Source: Bacillus sp. AFS088145
Lineage (GTDB): Bacteria; Bacillota; Bacilli; Bacillales; Bacillaceae_G
DNA length: 64,000 nt
Assembly (NCBI RefSeq): GCF_002564465.1
Contig: NZ_NUUX01000025.1
Location: forward strand, 16,444-80,443
Reading direction: 5' to 3'
Each line of letters begins with the position of its first letter. Position 1 is the first letter of the stretch. The notes under the pieces were generated by a model. That model saw only the letters and a program-made list of their open reading frames with translations. It did not search any database and was not told the DNA's origin. The position numbers and the translations under genes were made by a program. Positions 38,469 through 47,797 of the stretch are shown one piece after another.

Positions 38469-39389
38469 CTAAAGCACCGCCCTCGGATGAAATAAACTAG
38501 TAAAATCCTTATTTTTAATATCCGTTACAGTACCAGGTGACGGAAAATTTGAAATTTCAATAAATCGTTCAAATGTCCCATTTTGAAACAAAGGCAATAG
38601 TGAAGGGCGTTTTCTTATTTCCTCTAGTGAATAGCCATGGACGGTCACTATTAATTGAACACCGGCAAAGATCGCTTCTAAAATTGCATCGACATCTTCC
38701 TTTTTTCCAATTTCGTCTACAAGAATGACATGAGGACTCATCGACCTTACAAGCATCATCATTCCTTCAGCCTTTGGGCACGCATCTAATACATCGATTC
38801 TTTCACCAAAAGTATATTGAGGAACCCCTTTAACTGAACCTGCTATCTCAGATCGTTCGTCAACAATGCCAACTTTCCCAGGCCTTATTCCCCTGATGGC
38901 ATCACCTTGACTCACCACTCTAGCAAAATCCCTAAGTAATGTTGTTTTCCCTGCTTGTGGCGGGCCAATCAGCATAGTGTTTTTCCATCTTCCTTCATAA
39001 ACATACTTTACAAATGGACTAGCTATTCCTACTTTTTCTTTTGCAATACGAAAATTATAAGAACTAATATCTCGAATCATTTTAACCATTCCGTTTTCGG
39101 TTACAACGCGACCAGCTAACCCGACTCGATGCCCACCTTTAATTGTGATATAGCCTTTTTTCAATTCTTCCTCAATTGTATAAATTGAGAATTGACTCAA
39201 CTTTCCAAGAATCTGCCCGCCTTCTTCTTCTGTTAGGATATATGGAATAAAATTTGACTGATTATTAGAAATCACTTCAACTGGACGCCCGATTCTTAAC
39301 CTTAATTCCTCGACTTGATGTAAGTCTCCATATGAACGCTGTAACTTTTCTTTAATTAATGTAGGCAATACGTTGAAAACCTCTTCCAT
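38469..39389 (-). CDS. spoIIIAA: Stage III sporulation protein AA (ATPase)
   Basis: This is the secretion-type ATPase thought to power the SpoIIIA-SpoIIQ channel. The 306-residue protein has Walker A GPPQAGKTTLLRD near residue 143, Walker B HVILVDEIGKKEDVD, and the family motif VDERSEIAG. It follows yqhV by 16 bp. A sigma-E promoter is expected upstream or inside yqhV, but I could not identify one with confidence. Confidence 0.96.
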   Translation of the reverse strand: MEEVFNVLPTLIKEKLQRSYGDLHQVEELRLRIGRPVEVISNNQSNFIPYILTEEEGGQILGKLSQFSIYTIEEELKKGYITIKGGHRVGLAGRVVTENGMVKMIRDISSYNFRIAKEKVGIASPFVKYVYEGRWKNTMLIGPPQAGKTTLLRDFARVVSQGDAIRGIRPGKVGIVDERSEIAGSVKGVPQYTFGERIDVLDACPKAEGMMMLVRSMSPHVILVDEIGKKEDVDAILEAIFAGVQLIVTVHGYSLEEIRKRPSLLPLFQNGTFERFIEISNFPSPGTVTDIKNKDFTSLFHPRAVL

Positions 39390-39405
39390 AAAAGGTCACA
39401 TCCTA

Positions 39406-39687
39406 TCATTTAAAAACTGCCAACAATATTAAAAACACACCACAAACTACTAAAACTAATCGAATAGGATCCAATTTAGATGCAACCCCTATAATTCCAA
39501 TAGCCATTGTTGAAATGAGGATAATAGGTCCGACAGTTGCCAAAACACTATTTACCGCCAATGCTTTCTTAATGTCGTTTAAATACAAAATTGTAAAAGC
39601 AGCAATCAATTCTACACTACCACCAAAAACTCTGAGCATTCCCATACTTAGAACTGCTCGATCCATTGAATCAATCCAATCCTTCAT
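39406..39687 (-). CDS. yqhV: YqhV family membrane protein
   Basis: This 93-residue protein has three hydrophobic helices and starts MKDWIDSMDRAVLSMGMLRVFGG. It sits just upstream of spoIIIAA, as yqhV does in B. subtilis. Function is unknown. With 16 bp between the genes it is probably co-transcribed with the spoIIIA operon. Confidence 0.85.
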   Translation of the reverse strand: MKDWIDSMDRAVLSMGMLRVFGGSVELIAAFTILYLNDIKKALAVNSVLATVGPIILISTMAIGIIGVASKLDPIRLVLVVCGVFLILLAVFK

Positions 39688-39772
39688 AGCTACTCACCTT
39701 TTTTCATTCTTTTTTATTACTAATATGCTGAACATGTCCATTTCAGAAGACAAACATTCATTCGAATGCACA

Positions 39773-39804
39773 AAAAAGAGAGAAGTCGTATGACTTCTCT
39801 CTTT
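39773..39804 (-). terminator. Terminator upstream of yqhV
   Basis: AAAGAGAGAAGTC and GACTTCTCTCTTT pair perfectly around a 4-nt loop, followed on the minus strand by a T-run. It ends minus-strand transcription arriving from the repeat region and the DUF456 gene. Confidence 0.9.
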
Positions 39805-39856
39805 AGACTTGCTTATGAATGGTTGAAGTGTAGTTGAAAAAGTAAATATAAAAATA

Positions 39857-40000
39857 ACTTACTCATAACAGGGCATGAGGTACTATTAACGCAGAATCTT
39901 GAATTTTACTTACTCATAAAGGGTTCATGAGTAACTATTTAAACAGGTTCTTAAATTTTACTTACTCATAAATGGGGCATGAGATACTATTAAAGCTAGA
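39857..40000. repeat. Three direct repeats of ~51 bp, each a hairpin
   Basis: Units start at 39857, 39908 and 39960 with ACTTACTCATAA, continue with an A/G-rich loop, then ATGAG(T/G/A)(A/T)ACTATTWAA. In the middle copy TTACTCAT and ATGAGTAA form a perfect 8-bp stem; the outer copies have shorter stems. Each copy is spaced by an AT-rich linker ending in TTTT. No ORF is present. Confidence 0.8.
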
Positions 40001-40038
40001 TAATTTGGTTTTATGTTTAATTAATCTATTTGAATAAG

Positions 40039-40159
40039 TTGATTGGAATGAATGTTGCTCGACTCCTATGGGAGATGCCGGAAGCCTGAGCCCCCGCTGG
40101 AACGAGGAGGCTCAGGTTCAGCCCCATGGAAAGCGAGCATCCTGTAATGGAAATCACCA
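40039..40159. repeat. Bacillaceae-type intergenic repeat, copy B
   Basis: A 121-bp element in the same orientation as copy A, sharing GATTGGAAYGAA at the left, TGCTCGACTCCTATGGG and the right end CCCCATGGAAAGCGAGCATC. The core differs: here CCTGAGCC and GGCTCAGG form a perfect hairpin. The compensating change in core stems between copies suggests a conserved structure. Confidence 0.8.
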
Positions 40160-40225
40160 TGACAATACTTACTTTAAAACAAACTACATTCTTCGTTGTT
40201 TTAATATAAAATTCTAAAAAACAAA

Positions 40226-40714
40226 TTAAAATATAATATAAACGAAAAAGATTATTACCATAATAACTTGCAATACCGCTTTTGCCAATGAGCTACTAAT
40301 AAAGGAGACAACTGTCGCCCATGCAGATTTTATCGACTCATTCGTATTCTTCCCTTGTAATTTCTCAGCTATAAAAACAGAAATGAATGGGACAATAATT
40401 AAGCCAAAGGGAGGAAAAACAAACGAACCAACGATTACAGCCAAACAACCTACTCTTTCACCAGTTTTTGTACTGCCGTATTTTTTAAGAAAATATTTAT
40501 TAGCTAGAATATCCGCTAGAAATATAACAGCTGTAAAAATCAGCATAATAATCCAAAACGATATGTTTAAATTAGTTTTATTTATACCAAAGTAATAAAT
40601 TAAAAAGCCTACCCATAATACTGGTACTCCTGGAATTATTGGTTTGATTAACGCAATAAACGCCAATGCAAAACAAATGATAATCAATGTCCAAAGAACA
40701 ATTGATGTAACCAT
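40226..40714 (-). CDS. DUF456 family membrane protein
   Basis: The 162-residue protein has about five hydrophobic helices and the DUF456 hallmarks IIPGVPVLWVGFLIYYFG and a glycine-rich GCLAVIVGSFVFPPFGLIIVPFISVFIAE segment. B. subtilis YqgC belongs to this family but is located elsewhere. Function is unknown. It lies between efp and the repeat cluster. Confidence 0.85.
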   Translation of the reverse strand: MVTSIVLWTLIIICFALAFIALIKPIIPGVPVLWVGFLIYYFGINKTNLNISFWIIMLIFTAVIFLADILANKYFLKKYGSTKTGERVGCLAVIVGSFVFPPFGLIIVPFISVFIAEKLQGKNTNESIKSAWATVVSFISSSLAKAVLQVIMVIIFFVYIIF

Positions 40715-40750
40715 TTAATCACCCTTACCTATTTAAATTTGTTAATAAGA

Positions 40751-40780
40751 AAAAAGAGACACTCTTTAAATAAGTGCCTC
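40751..40780 (-). terminator. Probable terminator of efp
   Basis: GAGACACT and AGTGCCTC pair with one mismatch around a 9-nt loop. The T-rich tail is adequate but the stem is weak. Confidence 0.45.
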
Positions 40781-40794
40781 CATTTTACATTTAA

Positions 40795-41358
40795 TTAAGC
40801 TTTTGAACGTGAAACGTAGCTAGCTTCAGTTGTGTTAATAATCAATACTTCGCCTTCATTAATGAAGATTGGTACTTGTACAACTAGACCAGTTTCCATC
40901 GTAGCTGGTTTTGTAACGTTAGAAGCAGTATCACCTTTAATACCTGGTTCAGTTTCAACTACTTTTAGATCAACTGTGTTTGGTAATTCAACACCTAAAA
41001 TTTCAGTTTCAAAAGTCATGATATAAACTTCCATATTTTCTTTAAGGAATTTTAATTCACGTTCAATATTTGCTTCTGGTAATTCAATTTGCTCATAAGA
41101 CTCATTGTCCATGAATACATGTTGGTTACCATTAGCATATAAATATTGCATTTTACGGTTTTGAATATGTGCTTTTGCTACTTTTTCACCAGCACGGAAT
41201 GTTTTTTCTTGTACAGCACCTGTACGAAGGTTACGAAGTTTTGAACGTACGAATGCAGCACCTTTACCCGGTTTAACGTGTTGGAAATCCATTACTTGCC
41301 AAAGTCCACCGTCAGTTTCAATTGTTAAACCTGTACGAAAATCATTTACTGAAATCAT
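40795..41358 (-). CDS. efp: Translation elongation factor P
   Basis: This factor relieves ribosome stalling at polyproline. The 187-residue, three-domain protein begins [20 protein letters not shown] and carries the modified lysine site at Lys32 in the [12 protein letters not shown] loop. The C-terminal [28 protein letters not shown] is conserved. It lies 150 bp downstream of pepQ. Confidence 0.97.
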   Translation of the reverse strand: MISVNDFRTGLTIETDGGLWQVMDFQHVKPGKGAAFVRSKLRNLRTGAVQEKTFRAGEKVAKAHIQNRKMQYLYANGNQHVFMDNESYEQIELPEANIERELKFLKENMEVYIMTFETEILGVELPNTVDLKVVETEPGIKGDTASNVTKPATMETGLVVQVPIFINEGEVLIINTTEASYVSRSKA

Positions 41359-41508
41359 TAAATATCCTCCTAAAAAATGAAATGGTTCGATAAGTATGTA
41401 TTGTGTAAAAAAAGAACCATTTCTCTTACCATGAATTTCTTTTACAACTTTATATCATAAAGTAAAATACGCTTTTTGTGTAGTTCTATTTTCTAATCTA
41501 ATGAAAAC

Positions 41509-42570
41509 TTATAAAATGATTAGATTTTTTGGTGAAGACATTAAGTTTTCGTTACCACCAGTTTTAACGATTAAATCATCTTCTATACGAACTCCACCTA
41601 GATTTGGAATATAAATACCTGGTTCACAAGTTACGATCATATTTGGCTCTAATACTGTATCAGAACGGAATGATACGCCAGGTCCCTCATGTACTTCTAG
41701 ACCAATACCATGGCCAGTTCCATGTCCATAATATTCTCCATAACCTTTTTCCGTAATATAATCACGAGTTAAAGCATCAGCTTCTTTACCTGTAATACCT
41801 GCTTTAATCCCATTAACACCACGTAATTGAGCTTCAAGAACGATATCGTAAATTTTCTTCAAATCAGAATGAGGCTCACCTACAGAAACTGTTCTAGTCA
41901 TATCTGATACATAACCTTTATAGTATGCTCCAAAATCTAAAGTGACAAAATCACCTGTTTCAATTACTTTTTCTGATGCTACACCGTGAGGAAGAGCAGA
42001 ACGAGTACCAGAAGCAACGATTGTATCAAATGATGACGAAGTAGCACCTAATTTACGCATAAAAAATTCTAACTCATTTGATACTTCTAATTCAGTAACA
42101 CCTGGACGGATAAATCCTAAAATATGATCAAAGGCAGATTCTGCAATTTTAGCAGCTTCCTTAATGATTGAAATCTCTGCATCTGTTTTAATTAAGCGTA
42201 ATTTTTCAATTAATCCACTTACAGGAACTAATTCTGCTTTTACCACTTTGCGGTAAGAACCAAATTCTGTAAACGTAACATGATCTTGTTCAAACCCAAG
42301 TTTTGCTATGCCAAATTTCTCTGTTAAAGCTGAAACTTCAGCTGGAATTGAACCTTCATGTTTAACAATCTCATAACCTTCACATTGGCTAGTAGCTTGT
42401 TCAATATAGCGGAAATCAGTAATGAATAAAGCTTTGTCCTGAGTGATTAAAGCAACACCAGCAGAACCTGTGAAGTTCGTCATGTAACGTCTGTTGTATG
42501 TACTAGTAACTAATAATGCGTCTAATCCTTTTTCTACTAAAGCTTCACGTAACTTTTTAATTTTTTCCAT
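41509..42570 (-). CDS. Xaa-Pro dipeptidase/aminopeptidase, M24 family (YqhT)
   Basis: This cytoplasmic metallopeptidase removes or cleaves N-terminal residues before proline. The 353-residue protein has the creatinase N-terminal domain and the pita-bread catalytic domain with the metal ligands in [43 protein letters not shown] and RIEDDLIV. It overlaps aroQ by 14 bp and precedes efp, as yqhT does in B. subtilis. Confidence 0.95.
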   Translation of the reverse strand: MEKIKKLREALVEKGLDALLVTSTYNRRYMTNFTGSAGVALITQDKALFITDFRYIEQATSQCEGYEIVKHEGSIPAEVSALTEKFGIAKLGFEQDHVTFTEFGSYRKVVKAELVPVSGLIEKLRLIKTDAEISIIKEAAKIAESAFDHILGFIRPGVTELEVSNELEFFMRKLGATSSSFDTIVASGTRSALPHGVASEKVIETGDFVTLDFGAYYKGYVSDMTRTVSVGEPHSDLKKIYDIVLEAQLRGVNGIKAGITGKEADALTRDYITEKGYGEYYGHGTGHGIGLEVHEGPGVSFRSDTVLEPNMIVTCEPGIYIPNLGGVRIEDDLIVKTGGNENLMSSPKNLIIL

Positions 42571-43015
42571 TGTTTTTCTCTCCCCTACTAATCTTTTTTA
42601 ACGCACTTAAACCTAAATCATATCCATACACACCTAAACCAACGATTTGCCCTACAGTTACTGCAGCTAAAACTGAATTATGTCGGAACTCTTCTCTTTT
42701 ATGTATATTTGAAATGTGTACTTCAATTGTTGGTACGGTAATACTTGCAATTGCATCACGAATTGCATAACTGTAATGAGTAAATGCGCCAGGATTAAAC
42801 AGAATCCCATCATAGACATTATTTGCCGCATGCAGTTGATCGATTAATTCACCTTCATGATTCGATTGAAAACAATCAATCGTATCCCCATCTTCATGTG
42901 CAAGCGATGTTAAATGATCTTCAATATCCTTTAATGTAGTTGAACCATAGATAGAAACTTCTCTCTGACCGAGCATATTTAGATTAGGTCCATTCAATAA
43001 TAAAAACTTAGCCAT
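42557..43015 (-). CDS. aroQ: 3-dehydroquinate dehydratase, type II
   Basis: This shikimate-pathway enzyme converts 3-dehydroquinate to 3-dehydroshikimate. The 152-residue product begins [19 protein letters not shown], with the catalytic Tyr in VSIYG and the catalytic His in [18 protein letters not shown] (here [17 protein letters not shown]). The ATG at 43015 has GGTGGAG 9 nt upstream; the alternative GTG at 43030 overlaps that site. It overlaps the peptidase gene, indicating coupling. Confidence 0.95.
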   Translation of the reverse strand: MAKFLLLNGPNLNMLGQREVSIYGSTTLKDIEDHLTSLAHEDGDTIDCFQSNHEGELIDQLHAANNVYDGILFNPGAFTHYSYAIRDAIASITVPTIEVHISNIHKREEFRHNSVLAAVTVGQIVGLGVYGYDLGLSALKKISRGEKNNGKN

Positions 43016-43104
43016 TTTAAAAGTCTCCACCCATCATTTTTCGCATATTTATCCCAAACACTCATATCTTGGAATACCCAAGGTTTATTTTATCATAGGC
43101 CAGA

Positions 43105-43719
43105 CTATTTTGAATAGCCACGCAAATATGCCTTTTGCTCTTGAAATGCAAAAGAAACAGAATATGCAATAAAGGTTCCGTATAAAATGAATAAACAGAT
43201 TGTAGTAACTGTCGTATCAGACGAGTAATCCTTAATTGCTTTTAAATCGAATGCTATTTTACCAAGAAGAATAAAAACAATAACCCACAGAAGCAATCCA
43301 AAAAATATACCTGGCAGAACTCCGTTAAATTTTCTACCGATAAAATAAAATACAAATGCAATAAGGATTGAAATAATCCCTATACCAACAATAGAAATTA
43401 AGTTTTCAACATTACCATTTGCCCATTTTCCAAGTTTGATTCTTTCTAAAACAAAATTTGGACCAATTTGAGTAAAGTCAAAATAACTAAGAACTAACAA
43501 AACAGTAGACCAAAATATGCCACCGAAAAACCCAATACTTACAATCTTATTAAAGTTCTTGTTCCCTTTTGAATCACCATCGCCACCTTGGACTAGGTAT
43601 TCATTTTGACTTTGACTCTGATTTTGATCTTGGTTTTGATTGTTTTCTTTACCTTGCACATCCTTTTCTTGTTCTTGATCCTGACCTTTTTTTTCTTGTT
43701 CTTTATCTTTTTCCTGCAT
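43105..43719 (-). CDS. yqhR: YqhR family membrane protein with charged N-terminal tail
   Basis: Four hydrophobic helices (from about residue 60) fit YqhR, a membrane protein of unknown function. The first 45 residues form a low-complexity Gln/Glu/Lys/Asp/Asn tail rich in QEK, DQ and NQ repeats, probably disordered and cytoplasmic. It is divergent from yqhQ. The symbol rests on neighbourhood (yqhP-Q-R-S-T order) and topology. Confidence 0.82.
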   Translation of the reverse strand: MQEKDKEQEKKGQDQEQEKDVQGKENNQNQDQNQSQSQNEYLVQGGDGDSKGNKNFNKIVSIGFFGGIFWSTVLLVLSYFDFTQIGPNFVLERIKLGKWANGNVENLISIVGIGIISILIAFVFYFIGRKFNGVLPGIFFGLLLWVIVFILLGKIAFDLKAIKDYSSDTTVTTICLFILYGTFIAYSVSFAFQEQKAYLRGYSK

Positions 43720-43925
43720 TTAACATTTCCCTTTCCATACATTGCTAAATATCTCTGAGTATTATGTCCAACAAAGAAATGTTTAATGTGATTCCGATTT
43801 TTTATTAGAAAATTAAAAATATTGTGATTATTATTTAGATTTTCCTACTTCTTACTTGCACCATTATTATGCTTACATTTACAATAGATAGTAATAGATA
43901 AAAAACAAGTTTAGGTTGGTGCAAC

Positions 43926-44855
43926 ATGAGAGAGAAAAATAAAGCAGTTTATGGGGGTCAAGCAATCGTAGAGGGCGTAATGTTTGGTGGCAAAACACAT
44001 ACAGTCTCTGCTATCCGCAGGACAAATGAAGAAATTCAATATTATGAAGAACCGATACATATAAATCGGACAATGCAAAAATTAAAGAAAATTCCTTTTG
44101 TCCGTGGTGTAGTCGCGATTATACAAGCAAGTATTAATGGATCCAAGCATTTAAATTACTCAACTGAAAGATATGGAATTGATCCAAAAGATGATGAGCA
44201 AATTGCAATTGAGCGTGAAAAACAAAAAGGTACGCTTGCAACTTATCTAGGACTTTCATTACTAGCCGTTTTATCATTTTTAGTTGGGAAAGTTATTTTT
44301 ACACTTGTACCGGTACTACTAGCAGCAACACTGAAACCAATATTTGAAACCGATTTTCAACAAGTCGTAATAGAAACTATCTTAAAACTAGGTTTTTTAT
44401 TAATTTATATTTACTTAGTTTCCTTGACTCCATTTATAAAAAGAGTGTTTATGTATCACGGTGCCGAGCATAAAGTGATTAATGCATATGAAAACAATAT
44501 TCCTTTAACGATTGAAGGAGTCCAATCCCAATCTCGACTTCATTATCGTTGTGGAAGTAGCTTTATCCTATTTACTGTAATTGTTGGTATGTTCATATAC
44601 TTCTTAGTTCCAACAAGCCCACTTTGGCTTAGAATTGTCGATCGACTTTTATTAATTCCAGTCGTTATAGGTGTTTCGTTCGAGGTTCTTCAATTAACAA
44701 ATAAAGTTCGAAATATTCCTATATTAAGATGGGTAGGTTACCCTGGATTATGGCTTCAATTATTAACAACTAAAGAACCATCTGATGATCAAGTTGAAGT
44801 CTCAATCGCTTCATTTAACCGACTTTTAGAAGTGGAAAAAAATAACAAGAATTAA
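43926..44855 (+). CDS. yqhQ: DUF1385 membrane protein YqhQ
   Basis: The 309-residue protein opens with the family signature YGGQAIVEGVMFGGKTHTVSAIR and includes MYHGAEHKVINAYEN and RLHYRCGSSFILFTVIVGM, along with several helices. DUF1385 proteins are suspected to handle metals or metal-dependent chemistry, but the activity is not established. Start context: GGTTGGTGCAACATG, with a weak ribosome binding site. Confidence 0.93.
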   Translation: MREKNKAVYGGQAIVEGVMFGGKTHTVSAIRRTNEEIQYYEEPIHINRTMQKLKKIPFVRGVVAIIQASINGSKHLNYSTERYGIDPKDDEQIAIEREKQKGTLATYLGLSLLAVLSFLVGKVIFTLVPVLLAATLKPIFETDFQQVVIETILKLGFLLIYIYLVSLTPFIKRVFMYHGAEHKVINAYENNIPLTIEGVQSQSRLHYRCGSSFILFTVIVGMFIYFLVPTSPLWLRIVDRLLLIPVVIGVSFEVLQLTNKVRNIPILRWVGYPGLWLQLLTTKEPSDDQVEVSIASFNRLLEVEKNNKN

Positions 44856-44965
44856 TTGACAGAATTTTATAAAAAATATCAACTTATTGGATAAAATGTA
44901 ATAAACTATAAGAAACAATATTTTTCTAATACATTATTTACTCTTCACCATAGGAGGTGCTTAAA

Positions 44966-45361
44966 GTGAATCAAAAAGTGTACACATCAATATTTTATGG
45001 AATAATAGCATTAGCACTTTTTGGCTTAATTTCTCAGTTGATAAACGATCCAGCAAAATTATTACAACGATTTTTGTTTATTGGATTAATTCTTTTAATT
45101 ATTTATTTTATTTATAGAGTTTTCTCATCTTCAAACAGTCAAAGAAGCCAACAAGACTCCTATCGTAAGGCTGCAAAACAAACTATAAAAAAATATAACA
45201 CTCAAAAATCTAGCTCGTTAAAAAAATCGATTAACAAATCAAAGCCCACTTCAAGAAAAAGTACCTCCACGCCTTTGTTAAAAAAACGATCAAAGGATGC
45301 AAGTCACTTAACTGTGATTGAGGGTGAAAAGGGCAAAAAGAAAGACCGTGCTTCCTACTAA
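44966..45361 (+). CDS. yqhP: YqhP-like small membrane protein
   Basis: The product of about 131 residues has two N-terminal membrane helices (VYTSIFYGIIALALFGLIS and FLFIGLILLIIYFIYRVF) and a strongly basic Ser/Lys-rich C-terminus. The GTG at 44966 is preferred because AGGAGG lies 8 nt upstream; the GTG at 44957 overlaps it. It follows yqhQ as in B. subtilis. Function is unknown. The stop codon lies in the terminator loop. Confidence 0.78.
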   Translation: MNQKVYTSIFYGIIALALFGLISQLINDPAKLLQRFLFIGLILLIIYFIYRVFSSSNSQRSQQDSYRKAAKQTIKKYNTQKSSSLKKSINKSKPTSRKSTSTPLLKKRSKDASHLTVIEGEKGKKKDRASY

Positions 45362-45378
45362 GCACGGTCTTTCTTTTT
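45340..45378 (+). terminator. Terminator of yqhP
   Basis: AAAGACCGTGCTT and AAGCACGGTCTTT form a 13-bp stem followed by CTTTTT, overlapping the end of the gene. Confidence 0.9.
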
Positions 45379-45417
45379 GGACAATTCAATCAATCTGAGA
45401 CCATTAATTTGAAAGTA

Positions 45418-45450
45418 AAAGACTGTGCTCTATTTCGAAACACAGTCTTC
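45418..45450 (-). terminator. Terminator of mntR
   Basis: GACTGTG and CACAGTC flank a 13-nt loop immediately after the mntR stop, with a T-rich tail on the minus strand. Confidence 0.8.
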
Positions 45451-45888
45451 CTATTTTTTTGAATTCGATTGCTCTTCATTCGATTTTTGAATATATTTTA
45501 ATGCTTCAATTCGATTTTTATCTTCTTCAAAGAACTGAACTAGTTCGCCAATTCGATCAATCGCTTCCCAACTCATATGATGTTCCATTCCTTCAACATC
45601 TTGATAAATTAAGTTTTCATCCACACCAATAATTCTTAAGAATTGCTCTAGTAATACATGGCGATAGACAAGTTTTTTTCCCATTTTTTTACCTTTTTCG
45701 GTTAGGATTAACCCTCTATATTTTTCATAAATTAAGTAATCGTCTTTATCTAGTTTTTGCACCATTTTGGTTACTGACGATGGGTGTACTGATAATGCTT
45801 CAGCAATATCAGATACACGAGCATACCCTTTATCTTCAATTAAAAGGTAAATTTGTTCAATATAATCTTCCATACTAGGTGTGGGCAT
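45451..45888 (-). CDS. mntR: Manganese-responsive repressor MntR (DtxR family)
   Basis: This represses Mn2+ uptake genes when manganese is high. The 145-residue protein starts [21 protein letters not shown], with metal ligands Asp8 and Glu11. The winged helix contains [24 protein letters not shown], and the EGMEHHMSW segment supplies the other Glu/His ligands. GGAGGAAGAAC precedes the ATG at 45888. It is flanked by its own terminator. Confidence 0.95.
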   Translation of the reverse strand: MPTPSMEDYIEQIYLLIEDKGYARVSDIAEALSVHPSSVTKMVQKLDKDDYLIYEKYRGLILTEKGKKMGKKLVYRHVLLEQFLRIIGVDENLIYQDVEGMEHHMSWEAIDRIGELVQFFEEDKNRIEALKYIQKSNEEQSNSKK

Positions 45889-46035
45889 GTTCTTCCTCCA
45901 ATACACTCATTCAAACTTTATTCCGTTACAATAAGCATCAAATAAAATGATACAACACATATACCAAAAGTGCAATTAACATGAACACATTTAAATGATA
46001 ATAGATCTTCATTCTGTATAAGAGTATGATAAAAA

Positions 46036-46067
46036 TAATAAGAGTGTACCTATAAAATAGATACACT
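46036..46067 (-). terminator. Terminator of splB
   Basis: GTGTACCTAT and ATAGATACAC (one mismatch) pair around a short loop just after the splB stop, with a T-rich tail on the minus strand. Confidence 0.75.
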
Positions 46068-46070
46068 TCA

Positions 46071-47096
46071 TTATGTAAAATATTGAATTTCTCCATTAGG
46101 AAAATACTTTTTTATATAACCCGAAATGGTCTCTTCAATTGAAGCAGCCTCTTCCTTTTGATAAACATATTTTCCAATGCCATATTTGCCCCATTTATAT
46201 TTCCTTTTCTCTTCATCCATTTCAAGTTTAGTATTAGGATACCTTTCTAAAATCACCTTTTTGGCAGGCTTAGTAAATCGATGCTGTATAAGTTCAAATG
46301 TCATCTTCTCATTTGCCAATTCACCTAATGCATCTTTTAATCGAATAAAAAGCTCCTCATAGCCCTCTTCCCAATCTTCATGCATATAAATAGGTGCAAC
46401 AATAAACCCAAATGGATATCCTGCATATGCAACTTTTTTGGCGGCTTCTATTCTCTCATCAAATGAGCCTGTTCCAGGTTCGAAGTTTTTGATAACATAT
46501 CTAGAATTTATACTAAATCGAAATGTTGTTTTTCCATTATGTTTTGCATCAAGTAAATGATCTACATGTGGAAATTTCGTTACAAATCGTAAACGACCGT
46601 ATTCTGTTTCACCAATAAATTCAATCGTTTTCTTAAGAGAATGTGTTAAATAATCTATGCCAACTATATCAGAAGTACAAGCAGCCTCAAACCGTGTAAT
46701 CTCAGGCTCGCGTTCCTTTATATATTTCTGGGCTTGCTCAAAAATATCCTCTAAATTTACATATACCCGAATATAAGGCTTGGAACCAAGCGTTGTTTGT
46801 AAGTAGCAATAATGACAATGCCCCATACAGCCAGTAGCAAGAGGAATTGCATATTCCGCTGAAGGTTTAGATGTTTCAAACTTTAAAGTCTTACGCAACC
46901 CAACTACTAAAGTAGACTTAGCGATTCGGTATTTTTCGACATCATTTTCACCAGGTAAATTTCGAATTTGATTATGAGATGTTGTTTCTCTTATTTCTAA
47001 ACCCATCTGCTCAAATTTCTCCTTTAATTCCTTTCCTAACGGATACTCTAAAGCTTGGGGCTCGAAATAAACAAGCTTTGGTATAAAAGGCTTCAT
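46071..47096 (-). CDS. splB: Spore photoproduct lyase
   Basis: This radical-SAM enzyme directly reverses the 5-thyminyl-5,6-dihydrothymine lesion made by UV in spore DNA. The 341-residue product has the radical SAM cluster motif Cys90-X3-Cys94-X2-Cys97 (GCMGHCHYCYLQ) and the conserved Cys140 (FEAACTSD) needed for catalysis. The ATG at 47096 follows AGAAGGAG. Relative to B. subtilis it is placed between mntR and lipM. A forespore promoter is expected but was not identified. Confidence 0.96.
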   Translation of the reverse strand: MKPFIPKLVYFEPQALEYPLGKELKEKFEQMGLEIRETTSHNQIRNLPGENDVEKYRIAKSTLVVGLRKTLKFETSKPSAEYAIPLATGCMGHCHYCYLQTTLGSKPYIRVYVNLEDIFEQAQKYIKEREPEITRFEAACTSDIVGIDYLTHSLKKTIEFIGETEYGRLRFVTKFPHVDHLLDAKHNGKTTFRFSINSRYVIKNFEPGTGSFDERIEAAKKVAYAGYPFGFIVAPIYMHEDWEEGYEELFIRLKDALGELANEKMTFELIQHRFTKPAKKVILERYPNTKLEMDEEKRKYKWGKYGIGKYVYQKEEAASIEETISGYIKKYFPNGEIQYFT

Positions 47097-47266
47097 ATAA
47101 TCTACTCCTTCTCCACTTTTTTGTTTAGTATTAACCATGATAATAATTAAAACAGTGGAAAAGGTAGGAAGTTTCTCTTGTGATGCTCTAATGCACCTAA
47201 CGGATATTTTATGGTAAAGTTAATTTTAGATTAAAAACAGGGGGATTATTTTATGGGAGAAACAAA

Positions 47267-47745
47267 TGAAATTTAAAACAAAAATACTCTTAGTAGCTGC
47301 TACGTTAACCGCTATATCATTAGGATTTTATTAGGATATCCTAAATGTACATAAAAAAGAAAATAAAATTAAAGCTTTCACTACTAAAGTCAGTAAACCA
47401 ACTCCAGACCCTAATCCACTTAAGGAGCATACATATGGATTGGTTAAGATGTATATTAGGGAAGGTCATTTACATAAAGGGGATCATGTTCGTGTTGGAT
47501 TCACGAATTATGATGCGGTTAATGGTGCTGATATACATGTAGAATTACGCAACAAGGATGATAAACTGATTGATATTCAGGATACAGGACTGGGTGATTA
47601 TAAAAATGACACCCTTGTATTTAAAGAGCTGAAAGAACCTGGGGAGTACCATTTAGATATAGGTATCCAAATGGACCTTTTAAACGCACGATGGGCAGGA
47701 AAAGAGTATCAACAATTTAGATATGACGGAATAATTGTTGATTAG
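47267..47745 (+). pseudogene. Broken gene for a small secreted protein
   Basis: A signal-peptide start (ATG at 47267, MKFKTK) shifts frame within an A-rich tract. The next frame continues as a hydrophobic segment (ILLVAATLTAISLGFY), which ends in an in-frame TAG at 47332. The same frame then stays open to 47745, encoding about 136 residues with a Pro/Thr-rich linker and a beta-rich domain (HVRVGFTNYDAVNGADIHVELRN). A GGGGGAT leader precedes the ATG. Internal restart (TTG at 47440, AAGGAG 12 nt upstream) could give a leaderless product of 101 residues. I do not recognise the family. Two lesions favour decay over sequencing error. Confidence 0.6.
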
Positions 47746-47797
47746 AAAACAATTCATTTATTAAATGTGAAGGTGAAGAATAGATTCTCCACCTATT

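Noticed and set aside
47345-47542. Plus-strand frame of 65 codons overlapping the broken secreted-protein gene
   Set aside because: It runs in a different phase from the protein-like frame and its sequence is basic low-complexity at the start; the other frame has better composition and length.
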